Origin: a virus
IMG/VR virus record: IMGVR_UViG_3300045747_000527
Coordinates: 62,001 to 126,000 of that record
Length of the DNA: 64,000 bases
Reading direction: 5' to 3' (one strand)
The notes under the pieces were generated by a model that was given only the letters and a program-made list of their open reading frames with translations, was not told the origin of the DNA and ran no database searches. The position numbers and the translations under genes were made by a program. Each line of letters opens with the position of its first letter. The stretch's first letter is position 1. Below, piece after piece: positions 1-8,242 of the stretch.

Positions 1-2
1 CG

Positions 3-365
3 TACGCACAAGATTGTGACCTCGCCATAGAGATCATAAAGAAGAAAATCGACCCGCTCCACAACGAGTTGGCCCTTGCCATCACGGCGTCTAGGGAGAC
101 CAACATGTCCGGCTTCGCTATCCACGGTAACCCGTGCGAGAACTTCGACATCCTGGAGAAACCCGTACTAGACAGACACGGCGAAATTGTGATCGGGCAT
201 AACGGCCAACCCATGCTAGAGCCGGTCATCTTCCACGACACCGCTGACATCTGGAAGATGTTCAAGAAGGATGAGGACAAGTCCTATAGCGCCAAGAACC
301 ACCTGGACCACCTGTCGAGTTCGGTCACGAATGCGAACGTCAGGGAACACAAAGCAAGGGGGTAG
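3..365 (+). CDS. C-terminal part of an unrecognised protein (truncated by window edge)
   Basis: The frame is open from the first bases of the window, so the start lies outside and about 120 C-terminal residues are visible. A TTG at 69 could serve as a start but has no convincing ribosome site, and the coding sense continues upstream of it. The visible part is charged, with an N-terminal helical stretch rich in Lys and Glu and a tail ending in VREHKARG. I recognise no domain. It ends 3 bases before the primase start and belongs to the same operon, so a role in DNA replication is likely by context only. Confidence 0.6.
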   Translation, partial: YAQDCDLAIEIIKKKIDPLHNELALAITASRETNMSGFAIHGNPCENFDILEKPVLDRHGEIVIGHNGQPMLEPVIFHDTADIWKMFKKDEDKSYSAKNHLDHLSSSVTNANVREHKARG

Positions 366-368
366 CTT

Positions 369-1436
369 ATGCTGAGGGACGTGATCATGCAGGAGCTGCC
401 CAAGCTCCTGCGTTTCGTCAAGCCATCAGGCACCAACAACATGGGTGGGCCCTGCCCGTTCCACAAAGGCGGTGAAGAGAAGACCCCGTCATTCTACGTC
501 AACGTGAACAACGGACTCTACTTCTGCCACTCGTGCGGCGTCCGCGGCACCTTCGTACAACTGCTCAAGAACCTCGGAGCCAGGGCAGACAAAATAGAAC
601 TGCTCACCCAACTCGCAGCAGAAGAACAGGACGCCGAGAAACCAAAGAAAGCCCTGGACCACAGAGCCACCCACACCATCAGCGAGGCAATCCTAGGAGC
701 GTTGGACTTCTGCCCCGAAGAGCTCCTTCAGGTAGGGTTCGACATGACCTTGCTACACGACCTGGACGTGGGGTTCGACAAAGAACTCAGTCGGATCACA
801 TTCCCCATCCGGGACGTCTATGGCACCTTGGTAGGTATCTCTGGCCGCACAGTCATCGACGCCTGGCCCAGATACCTGGTGTACCGACCCCAGGACCTAG
901 CCAAGTTTGCCCCAGCAGACGAGCCAGCAAAGTACGCCGGCCACCAACTGAAAAACCATGACCACGTGTGGAATCTACACAACGTGTACCCAAGCCTCTT
1001 CTACGGCGACCTGGACGCGGTCATCGTGGTGGAGGGGTATAAGGCGTGTATCTGGATGATTCAGCAGGGGTTCACCAACACCGTCGCCCTCATGGGCAGC
1101 CGCATGACGTGGAAACAGGAAGCACTGCTCACGAAATTCAGCGGCTCCGTCTTTCTCTGCCTTGACAACAACGAGGCAGGGTGGAACGGTACCTTTGAAA
1201 CGGGCCGAGCTCTAGCACGGCACGGCCAAGATGTTTGGGTGTTCCGGTATCCATTCGACTCAACCGAGGGCGCCCAGCCAGATAACTTAGACGCGAACGA
1301 AATTAAAGAAGGCCTCGACACATCGTCACCATTTGCAACTTGGAGAAGAAAAAATGCACTACTCATCGGCAGACCGCAAGTCACTATCGACACAGATCGG
1401 AGCGTTCGTCTCAGCAAACAAGAGCGGGGGTCTTAG
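369..1436 (+). CDS. DnaG-type DNA primase (CHC2 zinc finger plus TOPRIM)
   Basis: This would synthesise RNA primers for phage DNA replication. The zinc-binding domain is at the N-terminus: Cys29 and His32 in CPFH and Cys53 and Cys56 in CHSC give the CHC2-type CxxH...CxxC pattern. A TOPRIM fold follows, with the catalytic Glu in VVEGYKA (about residue 222) and the acidic motif LDNNEAGWNG (about 265-275), which matches the DxDxxG-type metal site. At 355 residues there is no room for a fused helicase, so a separate helicase is expected outside the window. An AAGGGGG ribosome site precedes the ATG. The 3' end overlaps the next gene. Family assignment is firm. Confidence 0.9.
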   Translation: MLRDVIMQELPKLLRFVKPSGTNNMGGPCPFHKGGEEKTPSFYVNVNNGLYFCHSCGVRGTFVQLLKNLGARADKIELLTQLAAEEQDAEKPKKALDHRATHTISEAILGALDFCPEELLQVGFDMTLLHDLDVGFDKELSRITFPIRDVYGTLVGISGRTVIDAWPRYLVYRPQDLAKFAPADEPAKYAGHQLKNHDHVWNLHNVYPSLFYGDLDAVIVVEGYKACIWMIQQGFTNTVALMGSRMTWKQEALLTKFSGSVFLCLDNNEAGWNGTFETGRALARHGQDVWVFRYPFDSTEGAQPDNLDANEIKEGLDTSSPFATWRRKNALLIGRPQVTIDTDRSVRLSKQERGS

Positions 1437-2310
1437 TAGGGGATCGGCCCTCAATATCCGCTGGAGCAGCTGGTTCAAACCGCCGCTAGCCAAGACAACA
1501 AAGGCTCGCTTGATCCCAGGCGAATACGCTTGCCTAGACGGAGAAACCCACGACTTCTACCAGTACGTTGAGGTGTACTGCGCATCCGTGAAGAAGAGCT
1601 ACGTCAGCTCCGCGCAGTTCAAACTCAACCGAGGGATGCTGGAGAAGGTAGCTGGAGAAGACATCGGCTGGGATATCTTCAAGGAAGAGGTGGACAAAGG
1701 AGTCGAACGCGATCACCGCAGCGTGTCTGTGCGGCTGATGAACGTGTTCACCCTCATCCACTTGGTCAACTACCACCTCGTTCCAGTAGAGGACGAAAGT
1801 GGCAACCCCAAGACGTACACCCGTGGCCCCAAGACAGGGGAATTCATGATGTCCCGCGAACTGTGCGTAGGGGCTGGGTGCAGCTACTGCGAGCAGCAGG
1901 ACGAAATGGTCTTCGGCAAGCGCCTGCACTGGAGTCTGGGGCAAGGCCACCTGGAACAACTGGGTGGGTTTGCGCGCACCATTGCGAGCAACTGCGCTTC
2001 ATGCGGTGGGGAAGAAACCATCGCAGACCCCGATGCCCCCAAGCCAACCTGCTCACAGTGCGGGGAAGCCACCCCACTGAGCATCTTTGACTGCGACATC
2101 AGCGTCAAACGAGAAGGAAAAGGAACCAAGTCAGCCATCCAGGTTGCGCGGTTCAAGCAAACCGAACTCTCTGAAGAACTGACCGATATGGCAAAGCCGT
2201 TCGACTTCAAGGAGATCTTTGCGCCTGACCCGGTAGAGATTCAGGCCAAGCTCCTGCGAGTACGCGTGCAGCCTGAAGCCCGCGGCGCCCACGCTCGGGA
2301 CTACGCGTAG
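1354..2310 (+). CDS. Zinc-ribbon protein of the replication module (possible ssDNA-binding protein)
   Basis: A 318-residue protein. I chose the ATG at 1354 because GGAGAAG lies 6-12 bases upstream; an in-frame TTG at 1333 lacks such a site. The gene overlaps the primase by 83 bases. The middle carries several cysteine pairs (CVGAGCSYC, CASC, CSQC), consistent with one or two zinc ribbons in the region of residues 165-240, followed by a charged C-terminal tail. Lying between primase and polymerase genes, it could be a zinc-containing single-strand binding protein by analogy with T4 gp32, but I see no diagnostic motif, so that function is only an inference. Confidence 0.75.
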   Translation: MHYSSADRKSLSTQIGAFVSANKSGGLSRGSALNIRWSSWFKPPLAKTTKARLIPGEYACLDGETHDFYQYVEVYCASVKKSYVSSAQFKLNRGMLEKVAGEDIGWDIFKEEVDKGVERDHRSVSVRLMNVFTLIHLVNYHLVPVEDESGNPKTYTRGPKTGEFMMSRELCVGAGCSYCEQQDEMVFGKRLHWSLGQGHLEQLGGFARTIASNCASCGGEETIADPDAPKPTCSQCGEATPLSIFDCDISVKREGKGTKSAIQVARFKQTELSEELTDMAKPFDFKEIFAPDPVEIQAKLLRVRVQPEARGAHARDYA

Positions 2311-2314
2311 TAAC

Positions 2315-2374
2315 AGAACCTGGCCCCTCGAAATGATGAGGCGTCTGTCCACTGTGGACGGGGGCCAGGGTTCT
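2315..2374 (+). promoter_or_regulatory. Nested inverted repeat ahead of the DNA polymerase gene
   Basis: The only sizeable gap in the left operon holds a long imperfect inverted repeat: AGAACCTGGCCCC pairs with GGGGCCAGGGTTCT with one bulged G. Inside it is a smaller palindrome, GTCCACTGTGGAC. The RNA would fold into a stable two-tier hairpin ending about 13 bases before the polymerase ATG. There is no U-tract after it, so it is not a standard intrinsic terminator. A translational control element, an mRNA processing site or a protein-binding site are possible; none is shown. Confidence 0.55.
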
Positions 2375-2387
2375 CTATGGAGAAGAC

Positions 2388-5060
2388 ATGGCTCAGATAT
2401 TCCAACGAAAGCCGCCGACCATCTGGGTAGACAGTGCAGAGCAAATGGTTGAGGTGGTAGACCACGTACGCTCCACCGGAGAGTGCGCGCTAGACACCGA
2501 GACTACTGGACTTAACCTGTGGAGTGATCACATAGTTGTTTGGTCCCTGTGCCCAGACATCAACACTAGGTACTGCCTGTCCAGAGAGATGCTGGACATC
2601 TACGATATGGAGCTGGCTCCAGATCCTGGCATCACATGGTACCTTACGCGCCTATCGTACGACTTCTGCATGCTCCGCAACTCAGGAGCCAGCCCGCCCG
2701 TAGGAAACAGCTTCTGCACGCTAGCTATGGACTGGCTCTACGACGAGAACCGCCAAGGCACGCATGGCCTGAAGGAGACCGCCACCCAGTACTGCGACAT
2801 GCCGATGACGGACTTCAAGGAGACATTTGCCAAGAAGAAAGGTGAAACACTGCCTGAAGCATTTGCCCGCACCTTGATAGAAGACTTTGATAAGGCAATT
2901 GACTACGCATCAAACGACGCGTGGGCTACCTTCCGAGTCTTCAAGGCTCTCCGTAAAAGGCTCAAAGCTCAGTCCAACAGCCTGGGGCAAAACCTGTGGG
3001 ACTACTTCTGCGAAATAGAGATGCCCTACTCCCGCACTCTGTACAACATGATCCAGCGGGGCATCAGGATAGACAAACCGTACCTAGACTCGCTAGTGCC
3101 CAAGATGGAGAAGGACATCGCACGGTACGAGCGTAAGATCACCAAGATAGCTGGAAAAGAAATCAACCTGCGCAGCGTACAGCAGATGCGCTGGCTACTC
3201 TACGACAAACTCGGACTACCCGTCATCAAGCGCACCAAGGGTGGCAAGACCGGAGCCAAAGAGCCATCTACGGACGAGGACGTGCTCACGAAGTATGCAG
3301 AAGATGGCAATGAAATCTGTACGACTATTATCGAGATGCGAGGAATCTCCAAGGCACTGGGTACCTACGTAAAGGGCTTGCCCAAGCACGCTGACAGGGA
3401 GAACCGCATCCACCCGATGCTCAACCAGCACGTTACAGTCACCGGCCGCCTGTCTTCGACCGAACCCAACCTGCAGAACATACCGAAGTCTGAGGGAGAC
3501 GTGTACAGGCTACGCGAGGCGTTCATCCCACGCGACAGTTACATCTTCCTCGTGTTCGACTACGCCCAGCTGGAGATCAGAATCCTCGCGCACATGGCGC
3601 AAGAACCTAACATGATTGAAGTCATCAACAAAGGTTGGGACGTTCACATGGGTACTGCCAGCCTCATGTTCGGTCACTCGTACGAGGATATCGCAGCCGC
3701 GGTAAAGAAGAAGAAGAGAATATCAGCCGCGCTTGAAAAGCTGAAAGCCAAGAAGCCGCTCAGCATGGAGGAGTCCGAGTTCGCCCAGATGGTCCTGACC
3801 GCAGTCGAAGAGGAAATGCTCTTCGCCAGGACAGCCAGCAAGGCAATCGGCTTCGGTAGACCGACGTGTTAGGCCGAAGTAAAACCCACTCAAAACGGGG
3901 AAACCTAAGTGCGAGAGCATAAGGCAATCCCGTGCTGCCCTACCGAGGGTAGTGTATCGACTTGGACACCGGAGGGTGTCCTCAACAGGAAGCTTGGACA
4001 ACCAAGCAGCGTAGTCATTCGCGTTTTCCTGTTGATACGGTGGGTGAAGAGTATAGGATTTGGAATGTGGCAGCTAAGCAGCTCAGCGTCAAGTGCATCG
4101 ATTGCGGCAGATCGTTCAGGCGTACCGGGTACAACCACAAACGGTGTAAACGGTGCGCAAGAACGAACCACCTCAAGAAGTGCAAAGAACGCTGGCACAG
4201 AACGTACGAGAAAAAAGGCTATGATCAGTTGGGGCCTAAGAACAACGCGTGGAAAGGCGGCTCATGGAGCTACTACACCCGCATTGCGCGTAAAGCCTAC
4301 GGTGATAAGTGCAACAGGTGTGAGAAAAAAGCCGTGCTCACACACCACAAAGATCTCAATCACCGCAACAACGACCTCAGTAACCTCGAACGTCTGTGTA
4401 AAAGATGCCATCAAGTCTATGCGCACAAGTGCGCCCGAAACCTTCCTCAGTTTCGGAACTCTTCAAAGGGATAGTCAGTACCCAGGGAAACCTGGGATCA
4501 GTACGCTACTATATGGTGAGGGCGTCAAGAAGTTGGCTCACACGCTGGGCGTGACAGTAGAACGTGCCCGAGAATTGGTACAAATGTTCTTCGAGCCGTA
4601 CCCCCACATCAGAAACTACATAGACCTGTGCCACCGCAAGGCCCACGTAGACCACTACATCGAGACCCTGATGGGCCGTCCTCGACGGTTCCCCGCCATG
4701 GATGCTATCGGAGGCCTGTCTTGGCACCAGCTAAGCAAGATGAAGAACGGGGGAGAAATAAAGGGTCAGATCGCTCGCATGGAACGGCAATCGGTGAACT
4801 CCTCTATTCAAGGAGGCGCCGCAGACATCGTACGTAGAGCGCAAAACCTGTGTGAGTACGACCCACACCTCATTGAGATGGACGTACGCATGCTCCTGCA
4901 GGTACACGACGAATTGATCTTTGAGATCCCAGAAGAAAACGCAGAAGAGGCAATGCCCATCATCAAATACCACATGGAGCACCCTCTACCCTTCGAGCTA
5001 TCCGTTCCGCTGATCGTTGACGGCGGGTTGGGACACTCGTGGGCGAAGGCAAAAGGCTGA
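2388..5060 (+). CDS. polA: Family A DNA polymerase, interrupted by a group I intron (exons 2388-3857 and 4506-5060)
   Basis: The replicative polymerase of the phage. Joining the exons gives 674 residues, lacking the 5'-nuclease domain of bacterial Pol I. The 3'-5' exonuclease domain has DTETTGLN (Asp36 and Glu38) and an ExoIII-like YASND. The polymerase domain has motif A (FDYAQLEIR, Asp391), motif B split by the intron (KAIGFG in exon 1, LLYGEG in exon 2, together KAIGFGLLYG like the family consensus KAxNFGxxYG) and motif C (QVHDELIF, His624-Glu626). Gly replaces the usual Asn of NFG. Without splicing, translation stops at the TAG at 3870-3872, before the palm is completed. GGAG precedes the ATG. 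Confidence 0.92.
3858..4505 (+). ncRNA. Group I self-splicing intron in polA, encoding an HNH endonuclease
   Basis: A 648-base intron with recognisable core elements. P1: exon bases 3851-3857 (CTTCGGT) pair with 3873-3879 (GCCGAAG), giving the U.G wobble at the 5' splice site. P10: 3870-3872 (TAG) pairs with the first exon-2 bases CTA at 4506-4508. The intron ends in G (4505). P4 is ACGGG (3895-3899) with CCCGT (3929-3933); P5 is capped by a GAGA tetraloop (3913-3916); P6 is CTACC/GGTAG near 3939-3951. P7 joins GACT (3959-3962) to AGTC (4473-4476). Hairpins at 3964-3981 and 3992-4007 resemble P7.1/P7.2 of subgroup IA. A GAAA-capped hairpin (4481-4496) fits P9. Confidence 0.92.
4067..4474 (+). 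CDS. Intron-encoded HNH homing endonuclease
   Basis: Expected to cut intronless polymerase alleles and so spread the intron. An N-terminal zinc ribbon (CIDC ... CKRC) is followed by an HNH domain: CNRC, then HHKDLNHRNNDLSNLE with the catalytic His pair and Asn, then CKRCHQVYAH. The start is uncertain: I chose the GTG at 4067 (AGGA 8 bases upstream), giving 135 residues. The frame extends up to 3962, but that would run through the P7.1/P7.2 hairpins of the ribozyme. The ORF lies between the two P7 strands, and its stop codon TAG (4472-4474) is part of the 3' P7 strand, a compact overlap of coding and ribozyme sequence. Confidence 0.82.
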   Translation: MAAKQLSVKCIDCGRSFRRTGYNHKRCKRCARTNHLKKCKERWHRTYEKKGYDQLGPKNNAWKGGSWSYYTRIARKAYGDKCNRCEKKAVLTHHKDLNHRNNDLSNLERLCKRCHQVYAHKCARNLPQFRNSSKG

Positions 5061-5064
5061 TCAA

Positions 5065-5304
5065 ATGGCGCGAGAAACAAGCAAGGTCACCTTTCTGGGA
5101 CTAGGTCCAGGAGACCTACAAGAGATCGTACTGGATGTCATGTACGTGGCGGGAGGATTCGCTAGAGGTCCTGATGGCCTCTGCGCATTTTGCCACGGAG
5201 ATCCGTGTGATGAAGACTCACCAAAAGACAGCCTAATCGCTAAGTACTTCGCCACAGCGCACAGCCCCTCAAGCTGTCCTGTGTGTGAAGGTATGGCGAG
5301 CTAA
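5065..5304 (+). CDS. Small Cys-rich protein, unknown function
   Basis: A 79-residue protein starting at the ATG 4 bases after the polymerase stop; an in-frame upstream start at 5017 would overlap the polymerase and has no advantage. It has two CxxC pairs, CAFC and the near-terminal CPVC, plus an intervening Cys, consistent with one small zinc-binding fold. It contains the peptide LGLGPGDLQEIV near the N-terminus. It sits between polymerase and HU-like genes. No family recognised. Confidence 0.65.
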   Translation: MARETSKVTFLGLGPGDLQEIVLDVMYVAGGFARGPDGLCAFCHGDPCDEDSPKDSLIAKYFATAHSPSSCPVCEGMAS

Positions 5305-5316
5305 CAAGGAGAGCCG

Positions 5317-5754
5317 ATGGAACTGCTGGACATCGTTTGCGAGGTCTCGAAGCGCACGCGGTACACCCGCAGAGAAGTACGTAAGCTACTTCGTGTAGCA
5401 GCCACGATCATCAAAGAGGAGCTGGGCCAAGGCAGGAACGTATCATGGCGCGGATTAGGGCAGTTCGAGAATGCCTACCGTGGTTACCGTACTGGGAGAG
5501 ACCCCAAGACCAAAGGTAAAACAACCATGTACGTTCCTCCTGGCCGGCGACTGAAGTTCGTACCAAGTGATGAGCTGATAGAGCTGGTCAAAAAGTCAAC
5601 CAAGTACTTCGCAGAGACAGACCCCAAAGCACGTTACCTACCTAAGGAGATCGCTAATGTCGATGGACAAATACGCAGTGGAACTGGACCAAGAGAAACT
5701 GGCCAAGATAGAGAAAGAGAAGATAGCGGCTGGCAAGACGCCCTCTTCGACTGA
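5317..5754 (+). CDS. HU/IHF-family DNA-binding protein
   Basis: A histone-like protein that would bend or coat phage DNA. Residues 1-95 follow the HU pattern: two N-terminal helices (CEVSKRTRYTRREVRKLL, then VAATIIKEEL), the turn VSWRGLGQFE that matches the HU LxGFGxFE motif, the beta-arm with GRDPKTKGK, and the return strand RRLKFVPSDEL with the final helix. The 50-residue tail beyond HU length is hydrophilic and overlaps the next small gene by 98 bases. The ribosome site is AAGGAGAG before the ATG. A nucleoid-type architectural role fits its place beside polymerase and recombinase genes. Confidence 0.85.
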   Translation: MELLDIVCEVSKRTRYTRREVRKLLRVAATIIKEELGQGRNVSWRGLGQFENAYRGYRTGRDPKTKGKTTMYVPPGRRLKFVPSDELIELVKKSTKYFAETDPKARYLPKEIANVDGQIRSGTGPRETGQDREREDSGWQDALFD

Positions 5755-5833
5755 CCACCCCAACAGCAACATTCCCCTCGATCCCAAACTCGGAAGTCTC
5801 CCATTCGAGAAGGAGCCGCCCAATGGACGGTAA
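5657..5833 (+). CDS. Short charged protein (58 residues), unknown function
   Basis: A small ORF inside and beyond the 3' end of the HU-like gene, in another frame. It begins MSMDKYAVELDQEKLAKI and has a Lys/Glu-rich N-terminal helix followed by a Pro/Ser-rich tail. The main support is an excellent ribosome site, AAGGAG, 8 bases before the ATG, and continuous coding up to an 11-base overlap with the next gene, which makes a translationally coupled chain. The 98-base overlap with the HU-like gene is long, so one of the two reading frames could be partly non-functional there. Confidence 0.6.
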   Translation: MSMDKYAVELDQEKLAKIEKEKIAAGKTPSSTDHPNSNIPLDPKLGSLPFEKEPPNGR

Positions 5834-6089
5834 GCTATTCGTAGTGCTATTCAACCTCCAAGAGGAGGACCTGCCCATGGAGGTAGACGACTTGAGCACG
5901 AAGACCATGCCCACTACGGTCATGGCTTCGTCAGCACGGAACGCCGCCCACCAAGCCATAGAGTACCGCGTGGACAGAGGCCAGATTACAGACGAGGACA
6001 CCCTCCAGATAGTCGTTCTTGGTGTCTCAGGCAGAACCGTCAACAAATTCGATGCTCGCAAGGAAGGGTACAACCTGCATGAAGCCTAA
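5823..6089 (+). CDS. Small protein of unknown function
   Basis: An 88-residue protein with an AAGGAG ribosome site about 9 bases before the ATG. It starts MDGKLFVVLFNLQEEDLP, suggesting a beta strand at the N-terminus, and has a mixed, acidic composition. It overlaps the preceding small ORF by 11 bases and the RecA-like gene by 11 bases, so it is embedded in a coupled set. No motif recognised; the position next to the recombinase hints at an accessory role. Confidence 0.65.
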   Translation: MDGKLFVVLFNLQEEDLPMEVDDLSTKTMPTTVMASSARNAAHQAIEYRVDRGQITDEDTLQIVVLGVSGRTVNKFDARKEGYNLHEA

Positions 6090-7380
6090 AGCAACTGAAG
6101 AGCCCCGCAAGAAGATCGACCTGTCCAAGATTCCGCGGGACAACCCCGATGACATCTTGGAGGTCATTCAGAGCCTGGCCGGAGAAGGCGTGGTTGTTCA
6201 ACGCGGGCAAGACCTTGAGGGCCGCATGGACCTGCGCCGCTCCTCTGGGTTGGTCACCCTGGACATCGCTTGCAACGGAGGACTGCCAGCAGGAGGTCTC
6301 TGTCAGATCGATGGGAGCGACGGTATTGGCAAGAACCTACTCCTGTACCACTACTTCGCCCGGTGCCAAAAGACGTACGGGGACGACTGCAACATCATGA
6401 TGGTGTGCTTCGAGTCCGTGTACGACAAGGTGTTCGGGCGCAAGATGGGGGTGAAGGTGGCGCTGTCGGACTACGAGATTGACGTGGAGGACAGGAAGCG
6501 CAAAGACAAGAACCTGCCCCCACTTACGAAGAAAGAGAAGGACGTACTGGCCACCGACCAAGTCGGGAAGTTCCACATCGTCCGTGGCTCCATCGCAGAG
6601 CGCATGCTCCAGGTTGTGGCAGACGCCACTGCGACGAACTCCTATCAGATCATGGGCATCGACTCATGGGACGCTATGCTTCCGCAAGCAGGTAACACCA
6701 AGGACCTGGAGGACAATGCGAAGGTGGCCGATGCCTCGGGCGTTCAGACCCGCTGGATGTCCAAGGTCTTCGGGGCACTCACTCCCCAAAAGATCTGCCC
6801 GAGCTGCCTCAACAGACCCTTGGAATTCAAGACCACGGGACCGGCCAAATACGTCTACCTCTGCCGGCATGATGGTTGTGGGTGGAAAGGACAACGCCCG
6901 TACATGTGGGAGAACGAGACCACACTCATCGGCATCCGTCAGGTACGCGCGAACCTAAATAAGATGGGCATGCACGCCCGAGACACCAAGGTGGGTGGCT
7001 CTCACGCTCTTCGCCACGGCAAGATGATAGACATCGAGCTCCGCAAGGGTGAGAGCATCCTTGAGGGAAAAGCAAAGATAGGCAAAGAGGTCAACTGGGA
7101 GATCACAAAGGGGAAGGCAGGAACACACGAAGGACTGAAGGGCATGTTCAGATACTTCTACAGTCCCCCGCGGATTGACGTCGCCAGTGACCTGCTCTCC
7201 TACGCGCTACCCAACGGCATCATCGAACACACCGGAAAGACTTACTCCTTCCAGGGCACAGTCCTTGGTACCAAGCAGGAACAATTACTGCCTGCCGTAA
7301 CTGCCGACGGCAAGCTCAAGGCAGCCCTGCGCAAAGCCATCCTGGTGCACGCCGAGCTAGGGTACGTGAGGTATCGGTGA
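6079..7380 (+). CDS. RecA-like recombinase with zinc-ribbon insertion
   Basis: Strand-exchange ATPase for phage recombination and replication restart. The ATG at 6079 (433 residues) overlaps the previous gene; a more upstream in-frame TTG at 6019 is unlikely. The Walker A region reads GSDGIGKN (about residues 78-85), with Asn where Ser or Thr normally coordinates Mg. Walker B is IMGIDSWD (about 191-198). The loop-2 region, IRQVRANLN ... VGGSHALRH, follows the RecA pattern IRxK...GGxAL. Between them is an inserted zinc ribbon (CPSC near 241, CRHDGC near 262). Assignment to the RecA/UvsX superfamily is strong; full ATPase activity is uncertain because of the altered P-loop. Confidence 0.85.
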   Translation: MKPKATEEPRKKIDLSKIPRDNPDDILEVIQSLAGEGVVVQRGQDLEGRMDLRRSSGLVTLDIACNGGLPAGGLCQIDGSDGIGKNLLLYHYFARCQKTYGDDCNIMMVCFESVYDKVFGRKMGVKVALSDYEIDVEDRKRKDKNLPPLTKKEKDVLATDQVGKFHIVRGSIAERMLQVVADATATNSYQIMGIDSWDAMLPQAGNTKDLEDNAKVADASGVQTRWMSKVFGALTPQKICPSCLNRPLEFKTTGPAKYVYLCRHDGCGWKGQRPYMWENETTLIGIRQVRANLNKMGMHARDTKVGGSHALRHGKMIDIELRKGESILEGKAKIGKEVNWEITKGKAGTHEGLKGMFRYFYSPPRIDVASDLLSYALPNGIIEHTGKTYSFQGTVLGTKQEQLLPAVTADGKLKAALRKAILVHAELGYVRYR

Positions 7381-7718
7381 GGGTACTCGCCTGTGGAGGC
7401 CGTGACTTCCTCAACTACGACACCATCGTGCGCGGACTGTCTTGGCTAGGCCCGAGCACCATACTCGCGCACGGTGGTGCCTCAGGCGCAGACACACTAG
7501 CAGGTCGCTTCGGCAAATCCCGTGGCTGGGAAGTAGTCGTCTTCCCTGCGGACTGGACGAAGTACGGCAACGCTGCTGGTCCGATCAGAAACCAACAGAT
7601 GCTAGAGGTGTTCCTGCCTGAACTTGTGATCGCCTTCCCCGGCGGCAGAGGTACCAATCACATGGTGGGCATTGCACAAGAAGTGGGGGTTCTTACAGAA
7701 AGGATCGTACTCCTATGA
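7377..7718 (+). CDS. SLOG-superfamily (YspA/DUF2493-like) protein
   Basis: A 113-residue single-domain protein starting with GTG that overlaps the recombinase stop by 4 bases. It has the signature of the family: VLACGGRDF at the N-terminus, AHGGASGADTLA in the middle, VFPADW, GPIRNQQML and VIAFPGGRGTNHM near the end. This is a Rossmann-like fold of the SLOG group, related to DprA and LOG, thought to bind nucleotides or nucleotide-derived ligands. Its phage role is unknown. Context beside RecA-like and nuclease genes suggests a DNA-processing or nucleotide-sensing function. Confidence 0.82.
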   Translation: MRVLACGGRDFLNYDTIVRGLSWLGPSTILAHGGASGADTLAGRFGKSRGWEVVVFPADWTKYGNAAGPIRNQQMLEVFLPELVIAFPGGRGTNHMVGIAQEVGVLTERIVLL

Positions 7719-8242
7719 AGGTCGAGCTAGTCATCCGATACGTCGGAAAAGGGCTGAACTGCAATAGCTGTGGCAGACGCAGAGAATCCACGCTGTACCA
7801 GCTGAGAAATACACGAACAGAAGAGTTGCTGGAGGAGTTCCAACTCTGCGACCAATGCCAGGACAGAGGCTTCTCCATCGGTTTCAACACCAGCTTCAAA
7901 GACCCGAAGGACTACCTGGCCGCCCGCCGCAACAAACTGTCCGCCGTGATGGAGCACCAGCTTGCCCGCGACGTGCGAGGAAAGAGACAGCCAGGCTCAG
8001 GTAACCAGGACGAAAAAGCAGACGTTCGGGTGATGGGAGACTGGCGGATAGAACACAAATTCACAGAGAACATAAAGGGCTATCACCTGGCCGTGGAAGA
8101 CCTGTCCACCATCATCCGACACGCAAACATGGCGAACGAGTGGCCCGCACTCGTCGTCGCATTCTCAAAACTCAACAGGAAGTTCGCCGTACTGCCGTAC
8201 GAAGTCTTCCTAGAACTCGTGGAGAAAATCCGTGGCAAGTAA
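7715..8242 (+). CDS. PD-(D/E)XK nuclease-like protein with N-terminal zinc finger
   Basis: 175 residues, ATGA overlap with the preceding gene. The N-terminus has CNSC and CDQC, a probable zinc ribbon. The C-terminal half has MGDWRIEHKFT (about residues 107-117), which fits the D ... ExK catalytic core of PD-(D/E)XK nucleases such as Hjc-type resolvases, followed by PALVVAF and FAVLPYEVFLELV as the expected strand and helix. It is likely a small endonuclease acting on branched or recombining DNA. The identification rests on this motif only. Confidence 0.65.
   Translation: MKVELVIRYVGKGLNCNSCGRRRESTLYQLRNTRTEELLEEFQLCDQCQDRGFSIGFNTSFKDPKDYLAARRNKLSAVMEHQLARDVRGKRQPGSGNQDEKADVRVMGDWRIEHKFTENIKGYHLAVEDLSTIIRHANMANEWPALVVAFSKLNRKFAVLPYEVFLELVEKIRGK

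Noticed and set aside
2388-3872. Polymerase as a truncated pseudogene ending at 3872
   Set aside because: The stop lies inside an intron with P1, P4-P7, P9 and P10 elements; splicing restores all motifs.
3909-4505. Upstream part of the frame 3909-5060 as a separate coding region
   Set aside because: It is intron core sequence read through; only 4506-5060 is exon.
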